From Floridanema aerugineum (GTDB lineage: Bacteria > Cyanobacteriota > Cyanobacteriia > Cyanobacteriales > Aerosakkonemataceae), in NCBI RefSeq assembly GCF_041929345.1, contig NZ_JBHFNQ010000090.1, positions 1-64,000 on the forward strand: DNA of 64,000 nucleotides, in the 5' to 3' direction. Positions within the stretch are counted from its first letter, which is position 1. Each line of letters begins with the position of its first letter. The translations under genes and the position numbers were made by a program. Below are positions 1-9,784 of the stretch, in pieces. The notes under the pieces were generated by a model. It ran no database searches. It was not told the DNA's origin and worked only from the letters and a program-made list of their open reading frames with translations.

Positions 1-130
1 GCTATCAGCTAATAATTATGGGTTTAAGTCCCCCACTATATCGTAAACGATTAGTGGCAAGCTTTAGTGGTGGGTCTAAATCCCCCACTATAAGCAGTCA
101 AAAGCTGATAGCTGATAGCTGATGGCTGAA
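1..130. repeat. short direct and heptad repeats
   Basis: Two near-identical copies of a segment ending TCCCCCACTATA lie at about 23-40 and 75-92. They are followed at 103-128 by a tandem 7-base repeat of the form AGCTGAT. Heptameric repeats of this kind (STRR-like) are common in intergenic DNA of filamentous cyanobacteria. No gene is visible in bases 1-193. Confidence 0.7.
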
Positions 131-193
131 CACTTTTTTAATTTCTTATATAAAATAAATGCTACAAGGATAATTTCAAGTTAGGATATTTAT

Positions 194-880
194 TTGGCAC
201 TATTTTTAGCTACAAGTATGCCAATCCTGACTATAGAAACTCTATGTTCTGAAGCAGCATTATTTTCAGCCGTTGAGTCTAGACATCTTGAACCTTTACT
301 TTACGGTATTACAGACGGCAAAGCTGTCGGTACATATTTAGAACAAAAATTTAGGCTTTATCTCAAAGGGCGCTACGAGTTTGTGGAGGGAAATTCAGCA
401 AGTGGCATAGATTTTCCTGGCTTACTTGTTGATGTGAAAGTAACTAGCATTAAGCAACCACAATCATCATGCCCTTTTAGATCGGCAAGACAAAAAATTT
501 TCGGTCTTGGCTATTCGCTGTTGATATTCGTTTATGAAAAAACAGATAACAGTCTGAACAAAACCGCCAATTTAAACATTTTGCATACTATTTATGTCAG
601 TTCTGAGAGAACGGCTGATTTTCAAATGACTCGTGGAATTCGTAATATTTTGGAAAATGAAGGCAACAAAGATGATTTGATTGCTTTTATGTTCGATCGC
701 AATTTACCAGTTGATGAAATTGAAGCAACTAATATTGCAGATGAAATACTGGGAAATCCTCCTTTACAAGGTTTTTTAACTATCTCCAATGCTTTACAAT
801 GGAGACTCCAGTATAGCAGAGTAATTGAGCGTGCTAGTCAGGAAGAAGGCGTAATTACAGTTTACAGAGCTAACCCATGA
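194..880 (+). CDS. type II restriction endonuclease (PD-(D/E)xK fold, probable)
   Basis: This 228-residue protein probably cleaves DNA as the nuclease half of a restriction-modification pair. The segment GNSASGIDFPGLLVDVKVTS (residues 67-85) places Asp73 before Asp80-x-Lys82, the acidic-then-DxK spacing of PD-(D/E)xK nucleases, and Glu50 in an upstream helix could be a further metal ligand. The TTG start at 194 is preferred because AGGA lies 7 bases upstream; an ATG at 218 is possible but has no ribosome site. The stop overlaps the next start as ATGA, so it is translated together with the methyltransferase. Recognition site and subtype cannot be read from the sequence. The family assignment rests on the motif plus the neighbour. 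Confidence 0.75.
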   Translation: MALFLATSMPILTIETLCSEAALFSAVESRHLEPLLYGITDGKAVGTYLEQKFRLYLKGRYEFVEGNSASGIDFPGLLVDVKVTSIKQPQSSCPFRSARQKIFGLGYSLLIFVYEKTDNSLNKTANLNILHTIYVSSERTADFQMTRGIRNILENEGNKDDLIAFMFDRNLPVDEIEATNIADEILGNPPLQGFLTISNALQWRLQYSRVIERASQEEGVITVYRANP

Positions 881-2307
881 TTCGTACTATTCACAAATCA
901 AAAGTAGAATACGGTGATTTTCAGACACCATTAGAGTTAGCAAATAAGGTATGTCAAAAGTTAATAGAACTTGGTGTGAGTCCTGATTTTATAGTTGAGC
1001 CAACTTGCGGAGTAGGTAACTTTATCGAAGCAGCTATAGATAAATTTAGCTCAACAAATAAAATTATTGGAATGGAATTAAACTGGAATCACTTACAAGG
1101 ATTGGAAAAAAAGTCAATTTTCCAAAATGAAAGGGTTGAGATAAAGCAAGGAGATTTTTTCACTTTTGATTGGTCATCATTAATAAGTTCTTTAAATGGT
1201 AAAATACTAGTGCTTGGTAACTTTCCTTGGGTAACTAATTCACGACAAGGAACAATTGAAAGCGCAAATTTACCTAAAAAGAACAACTTTCTCAACCATA
1301 CTGGTTTTGATGCAATCACTGGTAAAAGTAATTTCGATATATCAGAATGGATGTTAATTCAAGTTGTTCATTGGTTACAAAATCGTGAAGCTTATCTGGC
1401 AATGCTTTGTAAAACTTCTGTTTCAAGGAAGCTGTTAAACTATTTGCATTCGCAAAGACTTAATATTTCCTACTGTGCAACTTATAGAATAGATACCAAG
1501 AAATACTTTGATGCAAATGTTGAAGCTTGTCTGTTATTTTGTAAATTTCACTCAAACTATCAAAAATATTTTTGTGATGTATTTAATAGTTTAGACAGTT
1601 CTTTGAGCCATCAAATAGGCTATAAAAATAATTTACTTATAAAAGATGTAATTTCTTTCGATCAATTAAAGCAATTGTATGATTCAACTGCTGAAACCAA
1701 ATGGCGTTCTGGCATCAAGCATGACTGTTCAAATATTATGGAGTTTCACAGGATAGGTGATTCTTTGATCAATGGATTAGGAGAAGTAATCGATATTGAA
1801 GAGACTTACCTTTTTCCTTTACTTAAAGGCTCTGATGTAGCTCAAAATCGCACAAAAATTACAGAAAGATATGTTTTGGTTACGCAAAAATTTGTTGGTG
1901 AACCAACTGAAAAAATAAAAAATATCGCTCCTAAAACTTGGAGTTACCTGGAATCTCACGCTAGTTACTTAAATAATAGAAAAAGCAAAATTTATCTTAA
2001 TAATCCTCCTTTCTCTATTTTTGGAGTTGGTTCATATACTTTTGCTCCTTGGAAAATTGCAATTTCTGGACTTTATAAAAAGTTAGAGTTCAAATTAATA
2101 GGCAAGATAAAAGAAAAGCCAGTTGTGTTTGATGATACTGTTTATTTCCTGAGTTTTAATGAGCAGGAAGTAGCATCCGAAACATTTCAGTTGTTGAATT
2201 CTCCAGCAGCGAATAAGTTTTATTCATCATTAATATTTTGGGACGAAAAGCGCCCGATTAAATCGAGTATCTTAAATTGTTTAAATATCACAAAATTAGC
2301 TGACTAA
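877..2307 (+). CDS. N6-adenine DNA methyltransferase of the R-M pair
   Basis: This 476-residue SAM-dependent methyltransferase presumably protects the target of the upstream endonuclease. The N-terminal GDFQTP (residues 13-18) is typical of Eco57I/TaqI-like gamma-class adenine methyltransferases. Motif I is EPTCGVGNF (41-49), which binds S-adenosylmethionine. Motif IV is NFPW (115-118), a variant of the catalytic NPPY/F, which points to adenine-N6 rather than cytosine methylation. The C-terminal 250 residues lack recognisable motifs and probably form the target-recognition region. It starts inside the stop codon of the nuclease gene (ATGA), an arrangement that couples expression of both. The pair is complete, with no frameshift seen. 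Confidence 0.85.
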   Translation: MIRTIHKSKVEYGDFQTPLELANKVCQKLIELGVSPDFIVEPTCGVGNFIEAAIDKFSSTNKIIGMELNWNHLQGLEKKSIFQNERVEIKQGDFFTFDWSSLISSLNGKILVLGNFPWVTNSRQGTIESANLPKKNNFLNHTGFDAITGKSNFDISEWMLIQVVHWLQNREAYLAMLCKTSVSRKLLNYLHSQRLNISYCATYRIDTKKYFDANVEACLLFCKFHSNYQKYFCDVFNSLDSSLSHQIGYKNNLLIKDVISFDQLKQLYDSTAETKWRSGIKHDCSNIMEFHRIGDSLINGLGEVIDIEETYLFPLLKGSDVAQNRTKITERYVLVTQKFVGEPTEKIKNIAPKTWSYLESHASYLNNRKSKIYLNNPPFSIFGVGSYTFAPWKIAISGLYKKLEFKLIGKIKEKPVVFDDTVYFLSFNEQEVASETFQLLNSPAANKFYSSLIFWDEKRPIKSSILNCLNITKLAD

Positions 2308-2457
2308 TCTGCTAGTACAACAGAAACTCAGTTTCTTGGGTAAACTTTACGCAGATGAAAAGGAAATCTGAACAAGTTATCAATTATTGACGCGATAAAT
2401 TATATGATAGATTTTACTTAACAGGCAAAACAAATTTACAATTTGTAGGTGTACTCC

Positions 2458-4296
2458 ATGAAAGCTAGCAACGAAAATAACGGTCTGAGGGTTGCAGAGA
2501 AGGTGTCAGTTGGTGCTAGTGTGGCTGGGACGCTGGCTGCAATTTGGTCACAACAGATGATTGTAGCGGCGGCTCCTCTGACTTTAGCGCTGTCGCTGAA
2601 TTTGATCAACAGAGGGAAATTTCAGCAAAAGTTGGAAGAAGATATTACGGCGATCGTATCGGAAATCGACAATCGGATCGAACAGGTAGATAAAGAAGTT
2701 GCAGGGGAAATGCGATCGCTACAAGCTTCAGTTCAAGATTTATCGCTTGCTAGCAAAACTGTAGATTCTCAACCTACTAAAGCAGAAATTTCTGATCTGC
2801 AAAAACAATTTGTTAGTCTGCAAGAAGCCTTGAGCAACCTTACTTCCTCAAAAACCCAAGAACAGCCAGAAATTACCCAAAATTTGGCGACATTTGATCC
2901 TACTTATGTAGAAATACAACTTGTTGAATTGAAAGCAGCAGTTATCGAATTAGAAGGTGTTATTTACCAAAATGACGAAAAGGAACAAATTGCCAAATTG
3001 CAAGCAGATATTGCTAAATTAAGTGCTGAGTTCAAAGAGCGGACAGAGTTACGCCAAATAACAGAATTAAGACAAACTACTAATTTGCTTCAACGAAAAA
3101 TAGCTGAACTACCGACAACAACAGCTAGTGTTGATACCAGTTACTTAGAACAAGAAATTAACCAGCTAAAACAAAACTTAGCGCAGTTAAATTCTGAGTT
3201 TAAGGAACGAGAATCACAGCAACTTTCTGAGTTAAGGCAAATAACAAATACAGTTCAAGAACGCTTAACTACATTACCTGACGCGCCTGCAAGTTTTAAT
3301 CCTAGTGAATTGGAGCAAGAAATCAATCAATTAAAAGAGCATTTAACTCAGTTAAAAGCTGAGTTTAGGGAGCGGGAGTTACAACAAGTTTCTGAGTTAA
3401 GGCAAATTACAGATACAGTACAAGAAAGACTAGCAACATTAAATTCAACCACAGGTTTTGATACTGGTTACATAGAAAGAGATATCAAACTATTAAAAGA
3501 TTATTTTGCCGGGTTGTCTGCTCAGGTTAACGAACGTTACGAGCCACAAGAAATGACAGAAATCAGACAAATTGTAGAGTCTTTGCAACAAAATTTAGCA
3601 CCTCAAATAACGGAATTAGAAACGGTAAAACCTGAATTCGATCCTAGTTATTTAGAGCAAGAAAATCAACAATTGAAATTAGAAATTGCATCTCTCAAAC
3701 AACAGCTAACTAGTTCAAATGAACAAGTAGCAATGATTCCTCAACTGTTAGAGAGTTTTGCTCAAATGCAACAACAATTGCAGGAATTACAGGAAAAAAC
3801 TGAGAAACTAACCCCGAAAATTCCTCAGTTTCCGCCAAGTAAACCCCCCGAACCTGTGGAAAAAAAAACTGACTATTTCGCTATTTCCAGATTCAGCCAA
3901 TTTTCCACTTACTATAACAGTGGAAAATTGAGTTTAGCATCAATTTTGCGGATGGCTGAGGAGAATGGGATTGGGGAAGAGTTTCAATTAATACTAAAAG
4001 TTGCCCGCCAGCACCAATTGACTTTTGATTGTTGGCCTACTAATTTAATGGTTAGTCCGCCGACAACTCGAATGCTATCTGTACCCAGCAATTGTTCAAA
4101 ATGCTTGTTTGTAGTTTCCGCAAAGCCTTCTGATGAGGGAAAATTGAAACTATGGTTATCGCCAAATACGATCGCCAAATTTTACCCAACAAACAAGCAC
4201 GAGATATCTGTAATTTTGGGTGATGATGGCTGGCGAGAAATTGGTAAACCTGAAGTGGAAAACTTCGCTACTACTTTGAATCAGTTGCTTAGCTGA
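2458..4296 (+). CDS. repetitive coiled-coil protein with N-terminal membrane segments
   Basis: The gene is not a family I recognise. Residues of about 10-50 are hydrophobic and could form one or two membrane segments. Residues of about 60-460 are Gln/Glu/Leu-rich coiled coil containing four or five diverged tandem units of about 55 residues, each with the pattern ELRQIT-x-VQERL followed by SxLEQEINQLKxxL and FxERE. The last 140 residues look like a separate globular domain with CWP and a Cys pair (NCSKC). The ATG at 2458 is preferred to the GTG at 2449 because AGG lies 8 bases before it. The architecture suggests a structural or tethering role at the membrane, but that is inference. Confidence 0.7.
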   Translation: MKASNENNGLRVAEKVSVGASVAGTLAAIWSQQMIVAAAPLTLALSLNLINRGKFQQKLEEDITAIVSEIDNRIEQVDKEVAGEMRSLQASVQDLSLASKTVDSQPTKAEISDLQKQFVSLQEALSNLTSSKTQEQPEITQNLATFDPTYVEIQLVELKAAVIELEGVIYQNDEKEQIAKLQADIAKLSAEFKERTELRQITELRQTTNLLQRKIAELPTTTASVDTSYLEQEINQLKQNLAQLNSEFKERESQQLSELRQITNTVQERLTTLPDAPASFNPSELEQEINQLKEHLTQLKAEFRERELQQVSELRQITDTVQERLATLNSTTGFDTGYIERDIKLLKDYFAGLSAQVNERYEPQEMTEIRQIVESLQQNLAPQITELETVKPEFDPSYLEQENQQLKLEIASLKQQLTSSNEQVAMIPQLLESFAQMQQQLQELQEKTEKLTPKIPQFPPSKPPEPVEKKTDYFAISRFSQFSTYYNSGKLSLASILRMAEENGIGEEFQLILKVARQHQLTFDCWPTNLMVSPPTTRMLSVPSNCSKCLFVVSAKPSDEGKLKLWLSPNTIAKFYPTNKHEISVILGDDGWREIGKPEVENFATTLNQLLS

Positions 4297-4331
4297 TGAA
4301 TTTTAATTAAAGTAAAAGATATTTGAAATTA

Positions 4332-4376
4332 AAATCCTGCTGCTAGTAAGTTTAGCCTTGAGGCGCAGGATTTTTG
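4332..4376 (+). terminator. candidate rho-independent terminator
   Basis: AATCCTGC and GCAGGATT can pair across a loop of about 24 bases, and the 3' arm runs into a T tract (TTTTTGTT). It lies 36 bases after the stop of the coiled-coil gene. The large loop makes this less certain than a compact hairpin. Confidence 0.45.
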
Positions 4377-4424
4377 TTATGAGCTAAAGTAATAAACAAG
4401 AGTTGGATAAATGGATTGTGTCAG

Positions 4425-5708
4425 ATGGATCAAGAACAAGAGTTTTACAATCGGGGATTGGAAAAGGCGCAAGCGGGAGATTTTGCAGGCGCAGTGCGAG
4501 AATTCGATCGCGTTTTGCGAATCAATCCCCAATTAGTTGAGGCATATTATAAACGGGGAAAGTGTCGCTTTGAATTAGGCGATCGCACAGGCGCAATAGC
4601 TGACTACAACCAAGCTTTGCAATTACAACCGGAAAGAACGGAAATTTATTTAAGTCGCGGATTGACTAAGTTAGCATTAAAAGACAATGCTGGGGCGCTT
4701 GCTGATGCGGAACAAAGTTTGAAATTAAATAACAATTTAGCTGCTGCTTATAGCTTACAAGGAACAGCTTACCGTCGTTTGGGAAATTTAGCAGAAGCGA
4801 TCGCCAGTTTTAAGCAAGCTGCTAACATTTATTTAGCAGAAAAAGATAAGCAAAATTGTCAGCGTTGCATTAATAGTATTACCGAAATTCAAGCAGAACA
4901 AAATCGCGCCCAAACTGCATTAGCTACCCATGCTAGTTTTTACGATCGGGTATTACAAAAAGTGCAACGAGGTGAATTAACACAAGCTTTGGAAGATTTA
5001 AACTGGTTAATTCAAGCTGATTATAATGACGCTCAAGCCTATTCTTATCGCGGAATGGTGTTAAGTAAACTCGGTTATAATCAACAAGCAATTGCTGATT
5101 TAAATAAAGCATTACAACTAAATTCCCAAATTTTGCCAGCTTATTGTTATCGGGCAATGGTACGCATGGAAATGGGTGATTATGGCGGCGCAATTAATGA
5201 TTGCAACCAAGCATTACAGATCGATCCTAATTATATTGATGCCTATATTTATCGGGGGAATGCTCATCACAAATCGGCAAATCATCGTTTAGCAATTGAA
5301 GATTATTCTCGTGCGATCAAAGAAAAATTAGATGAGCCTGAAGCTTATTATCAAAGGGCAATTGCACGTTTAGATTTTCAAGATATACCAGGGGCAATTG
5401 ATGATTATCAACAAGCTGCTAATATTTATTTTAATCGTGGGGATTGGCAAAAATATCGAGAAGTATTAGAGCAAATAAAAAAAGTACAATCTCGTCCCCA
5501 AGGTGAGCAAAGAAAAAATTATTCGGATTTCTTTTCGCACGCAAAATCTAAACCTTTAACAGAGTTACAAAAGCAACTAATTACAATGGTTGGTGGATAT
5601 CCAGATATTGCTGAACGTTTGGTGAATCTGGCGCGTTATAAATATCCGGGAATGTCGGAAGAATGGTATTGGGAAAAAGCAATTCGAGATTTGGAACGCG
5701 ATCGCTAG
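4425..5708 (+). CDS. tetratricopeptide repeat protein
   Basis: The protein consists of TPR units in two blocks, residues of about 4-150 and 165-350, separated by a short linker. Each unit shows the pattern A-x-x-x-Y-x-x-R-G with AI-x-DY-x-x-A (for example AYYKRGKCRFELGDRTGAIADYNQA without its tail). TPR arrays bind other proteins, so an adaptor role is likely, with partner unknown. The last 60 residues form a separate basic helical tail with MVGGYPDIAERL and the motif YPGMSEEWYWEKA. The ATG at 4425 is chosen over the in-frame TTG at 4416, which has no advantage in ribosome-site placement. No signal peptide is visible, so it is cytoplasmic. Confidence 0.85.
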   Translation: MDQEQEFYNRGLEKAQAGDFAGAVREFDRVLRINPQLVEAYYKRGKCRFELGDRTGAIADYNQALQLQPERTEIYLSRGLTKLALKDNAGALADAEQSLKLNNNLAAAYSLQGTAYRRLGNLAEAIASFKQAANIYLAEKDKQNCQRCINSITEIQAEQNRAQTALATHASFYDRVLQKVQRGELTQALEDLNWLIQADYNDAQAYSYRGMVLSKLGYNQQAIADLNKALQLNSQILPAYCYRAMVRMEMGDYGGAINDCNQALQIDPNYIDAYIYRGNAHHKSANHRLAIEDYSRAIKEKLDEPEAYYQRAIARLDFQDIPGAIDDYQQAANIYFNRGDWQKYREVLEQIKKVQSRPQGEQRKNYSDFFSHAKSKPLTELQKQLITMVGGYPDIAERLVNLARYKYPGMSEEWYWEKAIRDLERDR

Positions 5709-5776
5709 ATCGGCATAATATAGCAATAATGTTAAAATCTATTGCATCTGCTTTTAACCAAGGGATTTAGTAGTAG

Positions 5777-6796
5777 ATGAATTTACCAGCATCAAGCCGA
5801 TTGCAATTTACGTCAGATTTAAATATTTGTCGCATCTTGAACGGAATGTGGCAAGTGTCTGGCGCACATGGAAGAATTAACCCCAAAGCAGCGATCGAAA
5901 GTATGTTTAAATACGTCGATGCAGGCTTTACAACTTGGGACTTAGCCGACCATTATGGGCCAGCAGAAGACTTTATTGGCGAATTTCGTCGTCACCTTGT
6001 TGCTAACAGTGGAGAAGCTGCATTATCTAATATTCAAGCTTTCACTAAATGGGTGCCAAGACCAGGGAAAATGACCCGGAAAATAGTGGAAGATAATATT
6101 GATATTTCTCGCCGCAGAATGGGAGTAGAATCTCTGGATTTAATGCAATTTCACTGGTGGGAATATCGCGATTCTAACTATTTAGATGCCCTAAAATACA
6201 TGGTCGAATTGCAAGAAGAAGGAAAAATTAAGCATTTAGCTTTAACCAATTTTGACACAGAACATCTACAAATAATTGTAGATAACGGGATCAAAATTGT
6301 TTCCAACCAAGTGCAGTTTTCGATAGTCGATCGCCGTCCCGAAGTCAAAATGATTCAATTTTGCGAACAACACAATGTTAAACTTTTTACTTACGGGACT
6401 GTTTGTGGTGGCTTTTTATCGGAAAAATATCTCGGTCAACCAGAACCAAATCCGATGACTTTAGAAACAGTTTCCTTGCGGAAATATAAAAATATGATTG
6501 ACGCTTGGGGAGGTTGGAGTTTATTCCAAGAATTGCTTGAAGTTTTGCAAAGAATTGCCAGCAAACACCAAGTTAGTATTCCTAATGTGGCGGTTCGTTA
6601 TATACTTGATAAACCAGCAGTTGGAGGTGTAATTGTCGGCGCAAGATTAGGAATTGCCGAACACATTGCGGATCACGCTAAAGTGTTCAATTTAACCTTG
6701 GATCGAGAGGATCTCGAACAAATCAATACTGTTACACAACAATCCCAAGATTTATTCAAATATATTGGTGATTGTGGTGACGAATATCGACGATAG
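5777..6796 (+). CDS. aldo/keto reductase
   Basis: This is a NAD(P)H-dependent oxidoreductase of the AKR TIM-barrel superfamily. The full catalytic tetrad is visible: Asp55 (TTWDLADHY), Tyr60 in the same segment, Lys91 (FTKWVPR) and His126 (MQFHWWEY). Near the C-terminus VGGVIVGAR (about 290) resembles the region that binds the adenosine phosphate of the cofactor. At 339 residues it has the usual family length. The carbonyl substrate cannot be inferred. It follows the TPR gene by 68 bases on the same strand, with no obvious functional link. Confidence 0.9.
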   Translation: MNLPASSRLQFTSDLNICRILNGMWQVSGAHGRINPKAAIESMFKYVDAGFTTWDLADHYGPAEDFIGEFRRHLVANSGEAALSNIQAFTKWVPRPGKMTRKIVEDNIDISRRRMGVESLDLMQFHWWEYRDSNYLDALKYMVELQEEGKIKHLALTNFDTEHLQIIVDNGIKIVSNQVQFSIVDRRPEVKMIQFCEQHNVKLFTYGTVCGGFLSEKYLGQPEPNPMTLETVSLRKYKNMIDAWGGWSLFQELLEVLQRIASKHQVSIPNVAVRYILDKPAVGGVIVGARLGIAEHIADHAKVFNLTLDREDLEQINTVTQQSQDLFKYIGDCGDEYRR

Positions 6797-6878
6797 TTAC
6801 CTGTTGAAATTTACAAAAAAGTCGGGGAATTTTAGATATTTATGGGAAAAATTCCCCGGAATTTACGGGAATAAAACA

Positions 6879-7079
6879 ATGGAAAATAAAACAGAATTTA
6901 TTCTTAAAGTATTTATCCTTTCCGCAATTTTGTCAGCAATTATTAAATATGTCTGCCCTTATTTCAATGTTCCCGCAGCATCAGAAATTGCCCTGCTCGT
7001 TGTGTTCTTGCCTAGTATATTGTTAGCGATCGCCCTCTGGTGGCGATATCAACAACAGCAAAACTCAGTTAATCGGTAA
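6879..7079 (+). CDS. small two-helix membrane protein
   Basis: A 66-residue protein beginning MENKTEFILKVF contains two hydrophobic stretches (about residues 8-25 and 34-55) that would span the membrane as a hairpin, followed by a polar tail WRYQQQQNSVNR. The ATG at 6879 is preferred over an upstream in-frame start at 6765 that would overlap the reductase gene and add a charged non-hydrophobic leader; GGGA lies 9 bases before the ATG. Function is unknown. Its size and topology resemble small conserved cyanobacterial membrane proteins. Confidence 0.65.
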   Translation: MENKTEFILKVFILSAILSAIIKYVCPYFNVPAASEIALLVVFLPSILLAIALWWRYQQQQNSVNR

Positions 7080-7166
7080 ATTTAGCCAACCTTACTTTAA
7101 AAATGAACCGCAATTTATTAGATCAATTTAACAGCTAAATCAGCTAAATATTAGGGAGTGATGACA

Positions 7167-8342
7167 GTGAAATTTGGTCAAATAATCGGCTTATTAGTTC
7201 TTATTATTTGTTTATATGTACTTTGGGAAATCCGGCAAGTGCTTTTGCTGGTATTTGCGGCTATTGTATTCGCTACTTCCTTAAATCAATTAGTCCGTTG
7301 GTTAACCAACACATTAAAACTGCCGAGATTTTGGTCAGTAATAGTTTCCTTAGTTTTATTTTTTGCCGTTACGATTGGCTTTTTCTTTTTAATTGTACCG
7401 CCTTTTATTGCCCAATCTCAAGAACTTATTGAATTGTTTCCGAAGGCGATCGACATTTGGAATACCAGACTCAGACAACTAATTAATGACTTACCACCTT
7501 GGATAAATCAATTTATCCCTCGACCTACTACTAATACACAAGCTTTCCGACCTAGCCAACAATTATTCCAACAATTACAACCTTTAGTACAATCATTAGT
7601 TGGTGGTGCTGGTGTATTTGTTTCTAATACATTAGGGATGATTTTGAGCTTTTTATTGGTCATAGTTTTAACAATTATGATGTTAGCTCAACCCTTAGCT
7701 TATCGCAAAACATTTGTGCGGCTATTTCCCTCTTTTTATCGACGACGAGTAGACGAAATTTTAAATGAGTGTGAAGTAGCACTAGGAAAATGGGTAATTG
7801 GCGCAATCATTAGTATGACTTTGGTTGCCTTATTAAGTTTTATTGGACTCTCAATTATTGGTGTGAGATTAGCATTAGCGCAAGGAGTTTTAGCAGGATT
7901 ACTAAACTTTATTCCCAATATTGGCCCTACATTAAGCGTAGTTTTACCAATGGGTATTGCCTTATTAGATAACCCTTGGAAATCACTTTTTGTATTGATT
8001 CTTTACATATTTATTCAACAACTAGAAAGCAACTTCATTACTCCTTACGTAATGGCGCAACAGGTAGCACTTTTACCCGCAATTACCTTAATGTCTCAGG
8101 TGGTTTTTGCTACCTTCTTTGGATTTCTGGGATTAGTTTTAGCCTTGCCAATTACAGTTGTAGGACAAGTTTGGATTAAGGAAGTCTTAATTAAAGATGT
8201 GCTCGATCAATGGAGTAAAAAGAAAGAAGCTCAGACAACTAATGTCGTAGTCATACCAACCGAATCGCCACAAGAAGAATTAGCAGCAGAAACTACCCAC
8301 CCTACAGAAGATAAGCAAAATATTCAAGATCGGCAAAATTAA
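7167..8342 (+). CDS. AI-2E family (PerM/DUF20-type) membrane permease
   Basis: This integral membrane protein belongs to the AI-2E transporter/PerM family, whose members export or exchange small solutes. Hydrophobic helices occur at about residues 5-20, 25-50, 60-85, 155-180, 210-250, 260-285 and 300-345, with a soluble loop of about 75 residues after the third helix. The conserved LNFIPNIGP-x-LS segment of the family is present near residue 250. The GTG at 7167 is chosen because AGGGAG sits 8 bases upstream; the GTG at 7158 and ATG at 7161 are too close to it. The C-terminal tail is polar and Gln/Glu/Thr-rich. Substrate is not inferable; the AI-2 name is historical. Confidence 0.85.
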   Translation: MKFGQIIGLLVLIICLYVLWEIRQVLLLVFAAIVFATSLNQLVRWLTNTLKLPRFWSVIVSLVLFFAVTIGFFFLIVPPFIAQSQELIELFPKAIDIWNTRLRQLINDLPPWINQFIPRPTTNTQAFRPSQQLFQQLQPLVQSLVGGAGVFVSNTLGMILSFLLVIVLTIMMLAQPLAYRKTFVRLFPSFYRRRVDEILNECEVALGKWVIGAIISMTLVALLSFIGLSIIGVRLALAQGVLAGLLNFIPNIGPTLSVVLPMGIALLDNPWKSLFVLILYIFIQQLESNFITPYVMAQQVALLPAITLMSQVVFATFFGFLGLVLALPITVVGQVWIKEVLIKDVLDQWSKKKEAQTTNVVVIPTESPQEELAAETTHPTEDKQNIQDRQN

Positions 8343-8387
8343 AAGATGTGGTAAAAAGGTGATCGGTAATTATAAAAACTGGAAACC

Positions 8388-9773
8388 ATGAAAAAGCCTT
8401 TATCTTTGCTATTACTACTTTTGTTATTTTCTCCCCAGGTTGCCAAGGCGCAAGAAAATCCCTTTATACCTTCATATCAATCAAGTCAAAACGCTGATTT
8501 TTGGCAACCAGCACAACAACTAGTACAGGAACAAATTTACTTAGTTTCTCGGTTAGAAAAGGCGATCGCCAGCGCCGATCCAGAATTTCTCAGAGGAGTG
8601 CGATCGCAACTTTTCCTGCATACCTCAGCAGTCGATCGCTTCCTCAGAAGCTACTACGCTTCCCCAATCAATCTTTGCCGATCTGTAAGTTCTGGAAACA
8701 TTATCAACCCGCCACTATTAGCTAATTTAACCAACGAACAATTACAACTTTACTGTTACCTTTACATTTCCACCAACAACTTAGAAAACCTCAAACCGAT
8801 CGTTAACGGGAGAATAGTTAGATTAGGAGATGTACAACCAATTTCGCCTCCACAAATTACACCTTTACCTTCACCAGAACCGCCTATAATTGGCAGAGAA
8901 GCTAAACAACCAATAGAGGGATATTTACCTCCCGTTTTACCTGCGATCGCCATTTCGATCGAAGCAACCACCCCCCTGTTAACCACCAGAAGATTACTCT
9001 CCCAAGCAACCGGACTTTTTCCCCCTCCAACTAGATTTAATTTTCCCAGTCAAGTAACAGAAGATCCTTACAATATTTCCGAAGCACTTAATCAATTATA
9101 CAGTCCATTTCTCGCCTTAGAAAACACAGGAATTGCCCGAATATTACCAGCAGAATTTTATCGCCAAGACGCGAAAGAATTACGCAGTCGGTTACTAGCA
9201 AGTAGATTAGAACGTTTTCCTTATCCACCTTTAGCAGAAAGCGGCGTATTTGTTCCCCGTTTAGAAATCCAACTTGACAATAATCAATTTCAAATTGTCC
9301 AGCAAGGATTAAATTACGGCTTTATTGAAGACTTAGGAAATGTACCAATTGAAAATCTCGATGCTAAGTTATTAAATGTTGCAGAACCTACGAGAGAATT
9401 TTTCCTGAAATATCAACCACCTGATAAATTGGAGGCGTTGCAGATCGATCGTCGCCTCTTCATCACCGGAAAAATCGCCGATGTTTGTTGCATTAAACTT
9501 TTTGCCCAAGCGCCAGCAAATTTAAACCACACTTATTTAGTGCGAACAGTGCAATTTCAACTACCAGAAGCAGTATTAAACAATGAACAAATTACCAAAA
9601 GACAACGCCGCAATCTGGAATTATTACTAACAACACCTAGCAGCGATTTATTAATTGCTTTTCGCCCAATTTCGCGCAATCCAGATGGTAGTTATACAGT
9701 ACTTTGGCGCATCTTAAATCGCTTCCCCGATCCCCAAATCACCGACTTAGTAAATTATGTAATTTTGGAATAG
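8388..9773 (+). CDS. secreted protein of unknown function
   Basis: The protein starts with a classical Sec signal peptide, MKKPLSLLLLLLLF, ending near AKAQ (residues 19-22), so the mature protein is periplasmic or outer-membrane associated. Residues 155-175 are Pro-rich (PQITPLPSPEPP), which looks like a linker between an N-terminal helical region and a larger C-terminal domain of about 250 residues. Two cysteines occur together at VCCIKLF (about residue 367). I do not recognise a family. It starts 46 bases after the permease on the same strand, and the two may be cotranscribed. Confidence 0.7.
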   Translation: MKKPLSLLLLLLLFSPQVAKAQENPFIPSYQSSQNADFWQPAQQLVQEQIYLVSRLEKAIASADPEFLRGVRSQLFLHTSAVDRFLRSYYASPINLCRSVSSGNIINPPLLANLTNEQLQLYCYLYISTNNLENLKPIVNGRIVRLGDVQPISPPQITPLPSPEPPIIGREAKQPIEGYLPPVLPAIAISIEATTPLLTTRRLLSQATGLFPPPTRFNFPSQVTEDPYNISEALNQLYSPFLALENTGIARILPAEFYRQDAKELRSRLLASRLERFPYPPLAESGVFVPRLEIQLDNNQFQIVQQGLNYGFIEDLGNVPIENLDAKLLNVAEPTREFFLKYQPPDKLEALQIDRRLFITGKIADVCCIKLFAQAPANLNHTYLVRTVQFQLPEAVLNNEQITKRQRRNLELLLTTPSSDLLIAFRPISRNPDGSYTVLWRILNRFPDPQITDLVNYVILE

Positions 9774-9784
9774 AAATATTTTTT

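Noticed and set aside
7158..8342. Quorum-sensing AI-2 exporter
   Set aside because: The family name is historical; no lux genes or other signalling context are visible.
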